64,000 nucleotides of DNA from Streptomyces anulatus (GCF_014650675.1 NZ_BMVK01000001.1:1044125-1108124), one strand, 5' to 3'; shown: positions 18,264 to 27,442, counted from the stretch's first letter. Translations and numbers: made by a program. The notes: generated by a model from the letters alone, not told the origin.

Positions 18264-19264
18264 CCTCGTCCACCGAGACGGCAGGAACGGCCCGCGCGGC
18301 CGAAACGACGCTGGCGGAGCTGGAACAGCGGGCCGCGGCCCGCCGGGACCGCCCTTCCTACGGGCACGACGCGCTGATCGCCTGCGACCGTGTGGTGCGG
18401 ATCTTCACCACGGACGGGGTGGAGGTGCAGGCCCTCCAGGGCCTCGATCTGCTGGTCACCGAGGGTGAGTTGATGGCCCTGGTGGGGGCGTCGGGCAGCG
18501 GCAAGTCGACGCTGATGAACATCCTGGCGGGCCTGGACGTGCCGACGGCGGGATCGGCGAAGGTCGCGGGGTGCGATCTGCTGTCGATGGGCCCGAAGGA
18601 ACGGCTGCGCTACCGCCGGGACGTGGTCGGGTTCGTCTGGCAGCAGACCGCCCGCAATCTGCTCCCGTACCTCACCGCGATCCAGAACATCACCCTGCCC
18701 ATGCAGCTGCGCGGTGGCGGCAGCAAGCGCGAACGGGCGGCCCGCGCCGAGTCGTTGCTCGCCATGCTCGACATCGCGGACTGCCGCGACCGCCGCCCCC
18801 AGCAGTTGTCCGGCGGGCAGCAGCAGCGGGTGGCCATCGCGGTGGCGCTGGCCAACTCCCCGTCCGTGCTGCTCGCGGACGAGCCGACCGGAGAGCTGGA
18901 CTCGGCCACCGGGGAGCAGGTCTTCGCCGCGTTCCGGCGCGCCAACGAGGAGTTGGGCACCTCGATCGTGATCGTCACCCATGACCAGGCGGTCGCGAAC
19001 GAGGTGCGGCGTACGGTCGCCATCCGCGACGGCCGTACGTCCTCCGAGGTGCTGCGCCGCACGGAGGTGGACGCGGCGACGGGCCAGGAGTCCCAGGTGG
19101 CCCGGGAGTACGCGATGCTCGACCGGGCGGGACGGCTCCAGTTGCCCGCGGACTACACGCAGACGCTGGGGATGGAGCACCGGGTGCTGCTGGAGCTGGA
19201 GCAGGATCACATCGGCGTCTGGCCGGACGCGCACGGGGCGGCCCCGGAGAAGCCGGGCGAGTAG
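18260..19264 (+). CDS. ABC transporter ATP-binding protein (MacB/LolD type)
   Basis: Encodes 334 residues. The ATPase motifs are all present: Walker A GASGSGKST, Q-loop in VWQQTARN, signature LSGGQQQRVAIA, Walker B VLLADEPTGEL and switch His in VIVTHDQ. The order is that of the LolD/MacB subfamily, which works with FtsX-like permeases by mechanotransmission rather than classical transport. About 75 extra residues follow the core domain and end in an acidic tail. ATG 18260 overlaps the stop of the second permease. Confidence 0.93.
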   Translation: MTSSTETAGTARAAETTLAELEQRAAARRDRPSYGHDALIACDRVVRIFTTDGVEVQALQGLDLLVTEGELMALVGASGSGKSTLMNILAGLDVPTAGSAKVAGCDLLSMGPKERLRYRRDVVGFVWQQTARNLLPYLTAIQNITLPMQLRGGGSKRERAARAESLLAMLDIADCRDRRPQQLSGGQQQRVAIAVALANSPSVLLADEPTGELDSATGEQVFAAFRRANEELGTSIVIVTHDQAVANEVRRTVAIRDGRTSSEVLRRTEVDAATGQESQVAREYAMLDRAGRLQLPADYTQTLGMEHRVLLELEQDHIGVWPDAHGAAPEKPGE

Positions 19265-19418
19265 GGGCTCGGGAGCAGGCGCCGGCGTGCGCACCGGCAG
19301 CCGGGAACACGGCAAGTAGGGCTGGCACCAGGACAGTTCGAAGGGCTGTCCGGATGGTGGCGGCATCGGGTGCGCTCGTAGCGTCGGTCAGGTCATTCCA
19401 CCTGTTCCGAGGAGCGTC

Positions 19419-20966
19419 ATGCGCGTCGCCCCCCTGTCATTCGTCGGCCTGGGACTGGCCGGTCTGCTCGCGGGAGCGATGCCCGCGACCGCGGCCTCCC
19501 CCTCGCCCGTCCCCGCGCGCCACCACCTCGACTGGGGGCCCTGCCCGGACCGGTACGAGGATCTGAACGCGGCGGGCGCACAGTGCGCCGACGTCACCGT
19601 GCCCCTCGACCACGCCGATCCCGGCGGCCGCACGATCCGGGTCGCCATCTCCCGGATCAAGGCCGCGGACCCCTCCCGGCGTCGCGGCATCCTCCTCTCC
19701 AACCCGGGCGGACCGGGCGGGGCCGGGCTGGACAACACCCTGCGCCTGCGACCGGCGCTGGGGGACGTGGCGGACCGCTACGACCTGATCGGCTTCGATC
19801 CCCGCTTCCTCGGCGACTCCACCCCGGTCGGCTGCGCCCCGGCGGCACCGGCCGTGCCGCCCGGCCCCCTCACCTCCGCGCGCCAGGACTTCGACAGATC
19901 GGTCCGTGCGGCCCGTGACACCGCACGGCGCTGCGGCCGGCACGGGGACAACGCCGCGTTGCTCCCGCACGCCTCCTCGCGCAATGTCGCCCGCGACATG
20001 GACGCGATCCGGGCGGCGCTGGGCGAGCGCAGGCTGTCGTACTACGGCGTCTCGTACGGGGCCGATCTGGGCGCCGTCTACACCCAGCTGTTCCCTCGGC
20101 GGGCGGACCGGATGGTGATCGACTCCAGCACCGACCCGACGGCCACCCAGTACGAGCTGTTCCGGTCGGCCGGGAAGCCGCTCGAAGAGGCCCTGGACGC
20201 CTGGGCCGGCTGGACCGCCCGGCGCCACGGCGTCTACGCCCTGGGCCGCACGGCCCCCGAGGTGCGGGCCCGTGTGCAGCGGCTCCTCGACGGAGCGGAG
20301 CGACGCCCGGTGCCGGTCGCCGGGATCCGGCTCGACGCCCCCGTCCTGCGGCTCGTGCTCCGGCAGTTGATCCAGCACGAGGAGTACGACGCGGCGCTCG
20401 CCGGCACGGTACGGGACCTGGTGGACGCGGCTGCCGGAAAGCCGGTCGAGCCCGGCCCCGAACTGGCCGCGATGCTGGACATGCTCGCCTCCCCCGAGCT
20501 CGCGGACAGCATGCTGGGCGGTGCGGTGTTCATGTGCGGGGACGGCGGCTGGCCGGCCGGCGGGTGGCCGGCCGACCCGGAGACGTACTGGAAGAACTCC
20601 AAGCGCAGCCGGGCGGACCAGCCCGTCTTCGGTCCGTTCGTGAACGGGATGACGGCCCCCTGTGCCTTCTGGGAATCCGAACCGGCCGAGCCCGGCACGA
20701 AGATCGGCAACGACGTGCCCGTCCTGATGCTCCAGGCCCGCCACGACAACAACGTGCCGTACGACGGGGCGTTGGCCCTGCACCGCAGGCTGACCGGTTC
20801 GCGGCTGGTGACGGCGGACATCCGGGCGCACGGCGTCTACGGGCGCGGAACCGACGGGCTGCGGCCGGTGCCGTGCGCCGACCGGGCCGTCAACGACTAT
20901 CTGCGCGACGGGCCCCTGCCCGCGCACGACCTCACCTGCCCCACGGCCGGGAGGTCCGAGCGATGA
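19419..20966 (+). CDS. Exported alpha/beta hydrolase of the tripeptidyl aminopeptidase (TAP) family
   Basis: Encodes 515 residues. A signal peptide is clear (MRVAPLSF..., with PATAA before the mature part). The alpha/beta-hydrolase core has oxyanion strand LLSNPGGPGGAG, nucleophile elbow YGVSYGADLG (Ser), and the C-terminal TAP-like region LMLQARHDNNVPYDGA with the acid and HGVYGRG with the likely catalytic His. These enzymes release tripeptides or hydrolyse esters outside the cell. GAGGAG lies shortly before ATG 19419. Its stop overlaps the start of the next hydrolase as ATGA, so the two exported enzymes are made together. Substrate unknown. Confidence 0.9.
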   Translation: MRVAPLSFVGLGLAGLLAGAMPATAASPSPVPARHHLDWGPCPDRYEDLNAAGAQCADVTVPLDHADPGGRTIRVAISRIKAADPSRRRGILLSNPGGPGGAGLDNTLRLRPALGDVADRYDLIGFDPRFLGDSTPVGCAPAAPAVPPGPLTSARQDFDRSVRAARDTARRCGRHGDNAALLPHASSRNVARDMDAIRAALGERRLSYYGVSYGADLGAVYTQLFPRRADRMVIDSSTDPTATQYELFRSAGKPLEEALDAWAGWTARRHGVYALGRTAPEVRARVQRLLDGAERRPVPVAGIRLDAPVLRLVLRQLIQHEEYDAALAGTVRDLVDAAAGKPVEPGPELAAMLDMLASPELADSMLGGAVFMCGDGGWPAGGWPADPETYWKNSKRSRADQPVFGPFVNGMTAPCAFWESEPAEPGTKIGNDVPVLMLQARHDNNVPYDGALALHRRLTGSRLVTADIRAHGVYGRGTDGLRPVPCADRAVNDYLRDGPLPAHDLTCPTAGRSER

Positions 20967-22171
20967 TCAGCAGGCGTACGGGCCTCACGGCCACCGCGGC
21001 GGCCCTCCTGGCAGGCGCGGCCGGACCCCCGGCGGCAGCCCGCCCGTCGCGGCCCACGGACCCGGCGGCGCGGCACCGCCTGCGGATCGACGCGGACGCG
21101 ATCGTGGCGACCGGGGCCACCGGGGTGGTCGCCGAGGTCCAGAGTGCGCGTGGCAGCAGAACGGCGAGCTCCGGAACGGCCGACCTGTCGGATCCGGACA
21201 CCCCGGTCCCCCCGAACGCCTCGTACCGGATCGGGAGCGACACCAAGACCTTCACCGCCGTCCTCGCCCTGCAACTGATCGGCGAGGGCCGGCTCGCGCT
21301 GGACGACACGGTCGAGCGGTGGCTGCCGGGAGTGGTGCGGGGCAACGGCAACGACGGCGCCCGGATCACCGTGCGCGATCTGCTCGGCCAGACCAGCGGG
21401 CTCAACGACTACCTCGCGGTGTCGCCCGACGCCGCGGAGGCTTTCACCCCGGAGGGCTACCACCGATCGCGGTTCCGCTCGCAGACCCCCCGCGAGCAGG
21501 TGGCGGCGGCCCTGAGCCGGCCTCCCCAGTGGCTTCCGGACCCGCCCGACTCACCTGACCGCACGCGGCGTTGGGGCTACTCGAACACCAACTACGTCCT
21601 GATGGGCCTGGTGATCGAGGAGGTGACGGGGCACTCCTGGGCGCAGGAGATCCACGACCGGATCATCGAACCCCTCGGTCTGCGCCACACCTTCTCGCCG
21701 GGCACCTCCCCCTATGTCCCGGGCCCGACCGCCACCGCCTACACCAGGTTTCCCGGCGAGGACGGCTTCACGGACACGACGCTGGCGTACGGGGGCGGTG
21801 CCGATGGCTGCCTGATCAGCGACGCTCATGACCACGGCCGCTTCCTGCGCGCCCTGATGGGCGGCAGGCTGCTGCGCCCGGCCCAACTGGCGGCGATGAA
21901 GGAGACGGTGGCCGCCGACGACTGGATCGACGCGCCCGGGGTGCGTTACGGGCTGGGGATCGCCTGGCGGCCGGTGGCGGGGAGCCGCGGGGGCGTCTGG
22001 TTCCACGGGGGCACGCATCTGGGCTTCGTCTCGGAGTGCGGGGTGACACCGGATGGCGAACGGGCCGCGACCAGCGCAACGTTCACGCTGCGCATGGGTG
22101 GCGCGGGCCAGGACGCCCAGGACCGGGCCGCCCGTGAGCTGGTGGACCGGGCACTGACGGGCCGGTGGTGA
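20963..22171 (+). CDS. Exported serine hydrolase, beta-lactamase class C / D-Ala-D-Ala carboxypeptidase family
   Basis: Encodes 402 residues. A signal sequence starts with MISRRTGLTATAA; the paired Arg residues are only suggestive of Tat export. Catalytic motifs of the S12 family are visible: SDTK (SxxK nucleophile), YSNTNY (YxN) and FHGGTH in place of the KTG triad. This family includes DD-carboxypeptidases, esterases and class C enzymes, so the reaction cannot be fixed from sequence. It overlaps the upstream hydrolase gene. The last 14 bases, including the stop, are repeated directly after the gene (22173-22186), a small duplication. Confidence 0.88.
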   Translation: MISRRTGLTATAAALLAGAAGPPAAARPSRPTDPAARHRLRIDADAIVATGATGVVAEVQSARGSRTASSGTADLSDPDTPVPPNASYRIGSDTKTFTAVLALQLIGEGRLALDDTVERWLPGVVRGNGNDGARITVRDLLGQTSGLNDYLAVSPDAAEAFTPEGYHRSRFRSQTPREQVAAALSRPPQWLPDPPDSPDRTRRWGYSNTNYVLMGLVIEEVTGHSWAQEIHDRIIEPLGLRHTFSPGTSPYVPGPTATAYTRFPGEDGFTDTTLAYGGGADGCLISDAHDHGRFLRALMGGRLLRPAQLAAMKETVAADDWIDAPGVRYGLGIAWRPVAGSRGGVWFHGGTHLGFVSECGVTPDGERAATSATFTLRMGGAGQDAQDRAARELVDRALTGRW

Positions 22172-22240
22172 CGGGCCGGTGGTGACGTCGGCGGTGTCCC
22201 TGGCGGCTGTCGGCGTCCGGGGCGGCGCGGGACCTTCGGG

Positions 22241-22957
22241 TCAGCGGGGGCCGACGGTGAAGGGCAGGGCGCCGAGCTCACCGCTCGTCGCGCGGCGCAG
22301 GGCGATCGAGCCGTACGGGGTCCGCAGCCGGAGCCAGGTGCCCGAGGACAGCAGCGACACCGGGAACCCCGGGTCGGCCCGGAGGAAGCCGAGGGACTGG
22401 GCCGCGTGGACGGCCCGGAGCGGAAGATCCGTGGCGCCGACCGGCCGGGACCAGATCTCCCGGCCGATACGGTCCCGCTCGGAGCGGGTGCGCCGCTCCT
22501 CGGGCAGGGCCTCGTCCCGGGTGCGGAACTCGGTGACGGCTGCCTCCAGCGCGGTGCGCAGCGCGTCCGGCCCGGGCAGCCCCGGCTGCTCCCGCCAGGG
22601 ACCCCGGGGCGGCAGGACACCGGTCCAGGGCGGCCCCGTGACAGGAGCGGGCAGCACGCCGGAGCCCGGCTCCGGGTCACCCGTGGGGCCGCCGGGCCCC
22701 GGAACGTCGAGGGTTTCCAGCAGCTCGCCGGCCGACACCGTGATGTCGAGCGTCTCGGGGCGGGCCAGGCGGGCGGCGCGGATGGCGAGGACCTCGAAGG
22801 AGGGCGGACGACCGAACACGGCCAGTGCGTCGCCGCCGCCCGCCTGCAGCCGGACCGCGGCGGCCCGGTCGTAGTGGAGCAGCCGACCGAGGAAGGCGGC
22901 GAGATCCGCCGCCTCCCTCGCGTCGGCGAACTGCAGCGACTGCACGGGCACGGTCAT
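22241..22957 (-). CDS. Conserved actinobacterial protein of unknown function
   Basis: Encodes 238 residues. I recognise no enzymatic domain, signal peptide or membrane segment. The N-terminal 70 residues are compact (VQSLQFADAREAADLAAFLG), the middle (about 85-125) is Pro/Gly-rich, and the C-terminus again looks folded (LRTPYGSIALRRATSGELG). The start ATG overlaps the stop of the thioesterase gene as ATGA, so it is the third gene of the ettA-thioesterase operon. The position suggests a housekeeping role, but no function can be given. Confidence 0.75.
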   Translation of the reverse strand: MTVPVQSLQFADAREAADLAAFLGRLLHYDRAAAVRLQAGGGDALAVFGRPPSFEVLAIRAARLARPETLDITVSAGELLETLDVPGPGGPTGDPEPGSGVLPAPVTGPPWTGVLPPRGPWREQPGLPGPDALRTALEAAVTEFRTRDEALPEERRTRSERDRIGREIWSRPVGATDLPLRAVHAAQSLGFLRADPGFPVSLLSSGTWLRLRTPYGSIALRRATSGELGALPFTVGPR

Positions 22958-23376
22958 GCCGCGGCGGGCTCCTCTGCCAGGTACTGCTGGAGGAAGAGCT
23001 TCTCCTCGGCGGAGATCCGCCGGGGCCGCTCCGCCGCCAGGTCGTACGGCACGACGACGGTCGAGGCGCGTACGTACACCTGGTCGGGGTCCTTGATCTC
23101 ATAGGCGATCGTCAGGGACGCGGCGCCTATCTTCGTGACCCACGACTCGACGGTCACCGGCTCGTGCCGGTGGACCAGCGGCCGTACGTAGTCGATCTCG
23201 TGACGGGCCACGACGGACCCGCCCGAGAACGACGGCGAACCGTCCCCGGGCGCCAGCCGGAACATGAAGTCGATGCGCGCCTCCTCCAGGTAGCGGAGGA
23301 AGACCACGTTGTTGACGTGGCCGAAGGCATCCATGTCCGACCAGCGCAGGGGGCAGCTGTAGAGATGACGAGCCAA
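22954..23376 (-). CDS. Acyl-CoA thioesterase, 4HBT hotdog family
   Basis: Encodes about 140 residues, the normal size of a 4-hydroxybenzoyl-CoA thioesterase-type hotdog protein. The active-site helix has the motif DMDAFGHVNNVVFLRYLEEAR, with the conserved Asp and the GHVNN loop. It should hydrolyse an acyl-CoA thioester, probably as a tetramer; the acyl group is unknown. The start I favour is TTG 23376, five bases after the ettA stop; no ATG or GTG fits the family N-terminus. The gene overlaps its downstream neighbour. Confidence 0.88.
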   Translation of the reverse strand: MARHLYSCPLRWSDMDAFGHVNNVVFLRYLEEARIDFMFRLAPGDGSPSFSGGSVVARHEIDYVRPLVHRHEPVTVESWVTKIGAASLTIAYEIKDPDQVYVRASTVVVPYDLAAERPRRISAEEKLFLQQYLAEEPAAA

Positions 23377-23381
23377 GACGA

Positions 23382-25046
23382 TCAGCCTCGCGTGAGCTTC
23401 TTGTACGTGGCACGGTGCGGGCGGGCCGCGTCCGCGCCGAGCCGCTCGATCTTGTTCTTCTCGTACGACTCGAAGTTGCCCTCGAACCAGTACCACTTGG
23501 AGTCACCCTCGTAGGCGAGGATGTGCGTGGCGACGCGGTCCAGGAACCAGCGGTCGTGGGAGATGACCACAGCGGCGCCCGGGAACTCCAGGAGGGCGTT
23601 CTCCAGCGAGGAGAGCGTCTCGACGTCGAGGTCGTTGGTGGGCTCGTCGAGGAGCAGCAGGTTGCCGCCCTCCTTGAGCGTCAGCGCCAGGTTGAGGCGG
23701 TTGCGCTCACCACCGGACAGGACGCCGGCCGGCTTCTGCTGGTCCGGGCCCTTGAACCCGAACGCGGAGACGTAGGCGCGCGAGGGCATCTCGACCTGGC
23801 CGACGTTGATGTAGTCCAGCTCGTCCGAGACGACGGCCCAGAGGGTCTTCTTCGGGTCGATGTTGGCGCGGGACTGGTCGACATAGGAGATCTTGACCGT
23901 GTCGCCGACCTTGATGGCGCCGCTGTCCGGCGTCTCCAGGCCCTGGATCATCTTGAACAGCGTGGTCTTGCCCGCGCCGTTCGGACCGATGATGCCGACG
24001 ATGCCGTTACGGGGCAGCGTGAACGACAGGTCGTCGATGAGGACCTTGTCGCCGAAGGCCTTCGAGAGGTTCTCGACCTCGACGACGATGGAACCGAGCC
24101 GCGGGCCCGGCGGAATCTGGATCTCCTCGAAGTCCAGCTTCCGCATCTTGTCCGCCTCGGCCGCCATCTCCTCGTACCGGGCGAGACGGGCCTTGGACTT
24201 GGTCTGGCGGCCCTTGGCGTTGGACCGGACCCATTCCAGCTCTTCCTTGAGCCGCTTCTGGCGCTTCTCGTCCTTGCGGCCCTCGACCTTGAGACGGGTC
24301 TGCTTCTTCTCCAGGTACGTGGAGTAGTTGCCCTCGTAGGCGATCGCGCGGCCCCGGTCGAGTTCGAGGATCCACTCGGCGACGTTGTTCAGGAAGTACC
24401 GGTCGTGGGTGACGGCGATGACGCAGCCCGCGTACTTCGAGAGGTGCTGCTCCAGCCAGTTCACCGACTCGGCGTCCAGGTGGTTGGTGGGCTCGTCGAG
24501 GAGGAGCAGGTCCGGGGCCTCGATGAGCAGCTTGCAGAGCGCCACACGGCGCTTCTCGCCACCGGAGAGGTTGGTGACGGGCCAGTCGCCGGGCGGGCAG
24601 CCCAGGGCGTCCATGGCCTGCTCCAGCTGGGCGTCCAGGTCCCACGCGTTCGCGTGGTCCAGGTCCTCCTGGAGCTTGCCCATCTCCTCCATCAGCGCGT
24701 CGGAGTAGTCGGTCGCCATCAGCTCGGCGACCTCGTTGAAGCGCTTGAGCTTGCCCATGATCTCGGCGGCGCCGTCCTGGACGTTCTCCAGGACGGTCTT
24801 CTCCTCGTCCAGCTTCGGCTCCTGCATGAGGATGCCGACGCTGAACCCGGGCGTCAGGAACGCGTCACCGTTGGACGGCTGCTCCAGGCCCGCCATGATC
24901 TTCAGCACCGTGGACTTACCGGCGCCGTTGGGCCCCACGACACCGATCTTCGCGCCGGGCAGGAAGTTCAAGGTGACGTCATCAAGGATCACCTTGTCGC
25001 CGTGCGCCTTGCGCGTCTTGCGCATGGTGTAGATGAACTCAGCCAA
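23382..25046 (-). CDS. ettA: Energy-dependent translational throttle protein EttA (ABC-F)
   Basis: Encodes 554 residues, close to the length of E. coli EttA (555). It is a soluble ABC-F protein with two ATPase domains: Walker [10 protein letters not shown] and GPNGAGKTT, signatures LSGGEKRR and LSGGERNR, Walker [13 protein letters not shown] and [12 protein letters not shown], and a charged linker between them (about residues 240-310). EttA binds the ribosomal E site and gates entry into elongation according to the ATP/ADP ratio. The family start [18 protein letters not shown] places the initiation codon at TTG 25046; no ATG exists there. It is the first gene of a three-gene operon. Confidence 0.95.
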   Translation of the reverse strand: MAEFIYTMRKTRKAHGDKVILDDVTLNFLPGAKIGVVGPNGAGKSTVLKIMAGLEQPSNGDAFLTPGFSVGILMQEPKLDEEKTVLENVQDGAAEIMGKLKRFNEVAELMATDYSDALMEEMGKLQEDLDHANAWDLDAQLEQAMDALGCPPGDWPVTNLSGGEKRRVALCKLLIEAPDLLLLDEPTNHLDAESVNWLEQHLSKYAGCVIAVTHDRYFLNNVAEWILELDRGRAIAYEGNYSTYLEKKQTRLKVEGRKDEKRQKRLKEELEWVRSNAKGRQTKSKARLARYEEMAAEADKMRKLDFEEIQIPPGPRLGSIVVEVENLSKAFGDKVLIDDLSFTLPRNGIVGIIGPNGAGKTTLFKMIQGLETPDSGAIKVGDTVKISYVDQSRANIDPKKTLWAVVSDELDYINVGQVEMPSRAYVSAFGFKGPDQQKPAGVLSGGERNRLNLALTLKEGGNLLLLDEPTNDLDVETLSSLENALLEFPGAAVVISHDRWFLDRVATHILAYEGDSKWYWFEGNFESYEKNKIERLGADAARPHRATYKKLTRG

Positions 25047-25169
25047 GAGAAACCGTCCGGCAGCAATAGAGGTGTGAGCAGATACACCCATCTTGCCTGA
25101 CGGCCCTCCCCGGAAGGAAACCCGTCCATCCACCGGCGCCCGAACCTGTCACCTCATGCGTTCAAAAGC

Positions 25170-26657
25170 TCACTCACCGTCGGTGTGCGGCTTCTTCCGG
25201 CGGAGGACGAAGACCGCGCCGCCGCCCACGACGAGCAGCCCGATGGCGACGGCGGCGAGCATCGGGGTGGCGCTGGAGCCACCGGTCTCGGCGAGGTCGC
25301 CCTCCAGTCCCGACGTGGCGGCGCCGGTCGTGGCCGGAACGGACTGCTGGGCGCTCTGCGTGCCGATGTCGTTGCCGGCGTCGCCCTCGCCCTCCCGGTC
25401 CAGGACGCTGCCGCTGGTGGCGCAGTCCAGCACCCCGGTGAAGGTCCTGGTGAATCCGGCGGGCCCGGTGATGGTGAAGTCGTACGCCTGGTCCTCGGCG
25501 ACGGGGACCGTCACCGTGCGGGTCGCCCCGGCGGCGATGGTGTGCTCGGCGCCGGCCAGTTCGAAGGTGAACGGCTGGTCGCCCCGGTTGGCGGCCGTGA
25601 TGTCCACGCCGCCCTTGGCGCAGTTCTTCCGTGCGGTCAGTGCGGGGGCGGCGCCCGTCTCGGCCCAGGTGGCGGCGGCCCGTGCGGAGACCGTGGACTC
25701 GCTGGAGCCGGCCAGGATCTGGGTCTGGGTGCGGCCGGCCCCGGCGAAGGCACGGCCGACCGGCACGGAGGTGGTGGCCTGGACGGCCAGGGACGCGGTG
25801 CCGTCGGCGGTGTCCTTCGGCACGGCGAAGTAGAGCCGGTCCCCGTCCGTCGCGGAGGTGACCGGGGCGCCCTTCTCGTCCGTGACCGCGATGCCGCTGG
25901 CCGCGGCGTCCACCGGGGGCGACACCGAGACCTGGTCCGCGTCGGTGCGGACGGTCACGGGGCCGAGCCGCTCACCGGCCCGGCCGGAGACGGCGGCCGG
26001 CTCCAGGGTCAGCGAGGCCCGGGGCTCCTTCGTCGTGCGCGCGTTGCGGTGCAGCCAGTCGGCGAGCTTCTCCGCCTGCTTGTCCGACGCGGTGACATCG
26101 GCGTTGTCCGAGTAGCGCCAGATGGCGACCTGGGTCCCGGCGGCGGCGGTCCGCTCGGTCAGCGGACCGGTTCCGGCCGCGTCGGCGAGTGCGGCCAGGT
26201 CGTCGACCTGGGGGTAGGAGTGCTGGAGGATCCAGCGGATCTTCCCCGCGTTCCGGTTGCCGCTCAGCGAGGTCTCGGCCCAGGGGGTCTCCAGGTACTT
26301 CGCCTGGTCCTGGGTGGGGTTGTGGAGGTCGATGCAGTAGGTCTTGAGCTTGCCGCCGCCGTCCACGGTCATCTCGAACAGTCCGGCGGGCAGTTCCTGG
26401 GTCCGGGCGGGAGCACCGTTCTTGCCCGCGATGCGGAGCACGGCGCTGTCGAAGGTCTTCAGCCCGTCGAGCACCGCGGCCGCGCCGTTGTGGTGCCGGC
26501 CCGGGTCGTCGGCCGCCGCCGGTCCGGCGCCGACGAGTGCGGCCGCCGCGACGAGACCGGAGAGCAGCAGCGCGGCGACCGGGCGGAGGATCCCGCGGCC
26601 GGGGGGCGCCCCTGTCGTGCCGGACGGCGCAGCGGACGCTGAAGACGCAGAAAACAC
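25170..26657 (-). CDS. Cys-Gln thioester-domain surface protein with LAxTG sorting signal
   Basis: Encodes 495 residues. A signal peptide spans about residues 20-49. The thioester (TQXA) domain carries TYCIDLHNPTQ (Cys108) and GTQVAIWRYSDN (Gln176); in this family Cys and Gln form an internal thioester that can bind covalently to a target surface. Ig-like stalk regions follow. The C-terminus has LAETG at about 455, a hydrophobic helix and a basic tail, the layout used by class E sortases of Streptomyces for attachment to the cell wall. GTG 26657 has GGAGGGG seven bases upstream. No sortase gene lies next to it. Confidence 0.9.
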   Translation of the reverse strand: MFSASSASAAPSGTTGAPPGRGILRPVAALLLSGLVAAAALVGAGPAAADDPGRHHNGAAAVLDGLKTFDSAVLRIAGKNGAPARTQELPAGLFEMTVDGGGKLKTYCIDLHNPTQDQAKYLETPWAETSLSGNRNAGKIRWILQHSYPQVDDLAALADAAGTGPLTERTAAAGTQVAIWRYSDNADVTASDKQAEKLADWLHRNARTTKEPRASLTLEPAAVSGRAGERLGPVTVRTDADQVSVSPPVDAAASGIAVTDEKGAPVTSATDGDRLYFAVPKDTADGTASLAVQATTSVPVGRAFAGAGRTQTQILAGSSESTVSARAAATWAETGAAPALTARKNCAKGGVDITAANRGDQPFTFELAGAEHTIAAGATRTVTVPVAEDQAYDFTITGPAGFTRTFTGVLDCATSGSVLDREGEGDAGNDIGTQSAQQSVPATTGAATSGLEGDLAETGGSSATPMLAAVAIGLLVVGGGAVFVLRRKKPHTDGE

Positions 26658-26763
26658 AGAATTCCCCTCCGGGCGAGGCCCTCGCGCATGGTGCGCGTGT
26701 GGGGAATGCCTCGCCAGCAGACCCAAGTGACCCGTGAGCACTGGGAATCCTAAAGAACGGGCG

Positions 26764-26788
26764 AAGGGCAGTCCCCCGTACTGCCCTT
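26764..26788 (-). terminator. Probable terminator downstream of ssbB
   Basis: A 9-bp perfect stem (AAGGGCAGT / ACTGCCCTT) with a 7-base loop lies 58 bases after the ssbB stop. On the minus strand it is followed by CGCCCGTTCTTT, a partly T-rich tail. It separates ssbB from the surface-protein gene. Confidence 0.6.
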
Positions 26789-26796
26789 GCACAACC

Positions 26797-26811
26797 ATTC
26801 CGAATCGGAAT
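26797..26811. promoter_or_regulatory. 15-bp 7-1-7 palindrome, possible operator
   Basis: ATTCCGAATCGGAAT is a perfect inverted repeat of seven bases around one central base. Sites bound by Fur-family regulators have this 7-1-7 pattern. It stands 140 bases upstream of the surface-protein start and 35 bases after the ssbB stop. Which gene it serves, if any, is inference. Confidence 0.4.
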
Positions 26812-26845
26812 CGTTATCGCGCGATGCCGTCCCCGACCAACCTTT

Positions 26846-27307
26846 TCAGGACACCGCAGCCATTGCGCTGTCGTGTTCCCGCTGTTTCGGTGACTCCTGC
26901 GCATCGCCGTCCGTGACGCGTTCCGGACGCTCCGTCAGAAGGGGTTCCGCTCTGGCCGCCCGGCGGAAGGCGGCCGTTCCCCGGCTCAGGTCGTGGCCGA
27001 CGACGACGGCCTCGACATCGACGAACGTCCTGCGCTGACCGGCCTGTTCCTCCTCGCGGACCTTCAATCGGCCGTGCACGACGAGGGGTTCTCCGACCGA
27101 GACGGAGCCGGCCAGATTCGCGGCGAGGGTCCGCCAGGACCAGACGGTGTAGAAGCTGGTGCGGCCGTCGGCCCAGAGCTGTTTCTCGCGGTCCCAGCGC
27201 CGCGGAGTCACGGCGAAACGGAATCGCGCCATTCCTCCGGTGGCCGTCTCACGGAACTCCACCGCCGTCGCGGCGTTACCCACCAGTGTCACCAAGGTCT
27301 CGTTCAT
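26846..27307 (-). CDS. ssbB: Single-stranded DNA-binding protein SsbB
   Basis: Encodes 153 residues with an OB fold: MNETLVTLVGNAATAVEF, FRFAVTPRRWD and GEPLVVHGRLKVREEE. The C-terminus lacks the acidic DDIPF-type tip of the essential SSB. This fits SsbB, the second paralogue in Streptomyces, which acts in chromosome segregation during sporulation. It lies downstream of dynA and dynB in the same direction, 134 bases after the dynB stop, so it may have its own promoter. ATG 27307 begins the conserved N-terminus. Confidence 0.9.
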   Translation of the reverse strand: MNETLVTLVGNAATAVEFRETATGGMARFRFAVTPRRWDREKQLWADGRTSFYTVWSWRTLAANLAGSVSVGEPLVVHGRLKVREEEQAGQRRTFVDVEAVVVGHDLSRGTAAFRRAARAEPLLTERPERVTDGDAQESPKQREHDSAMAAVS

Positions 27308-27337
27308 TTCCCGCCCCCGCTTTCCTTGTCATGCCGG

Positions 27338-27373
27338 ATCGCACCGCTCGTACCGCATCGCACCGCTCGTACC
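27338..27373. repeat. Two 17-bp direct repeats between ssbB and dynB
   Basis: ATCGCACCGCTCGTACC occurs at 27338-27354 and 27357-27373, 19 bases apart, in the 134-base gap upstream of ssbB. They may be protein-binding sites or a simple duplication. Confidence 0.85.
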
Positions 27374-27442
27374 TCTCCGTACGTCGGTGGGGTGCGGTCT
27401 CCATGGTGGATGCCGGGCGGGAATCGCGTCGGGGCCTGTGGA

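Noticed and set aside
22158..22186. Repeat GGGCCGGTGGTGAC at the end of the S12 hydrolase gene as an attachment site
   Set aside because: Two 14-base copies in tandem over a stop codon are best explained by a small duplication; there is no element between them.
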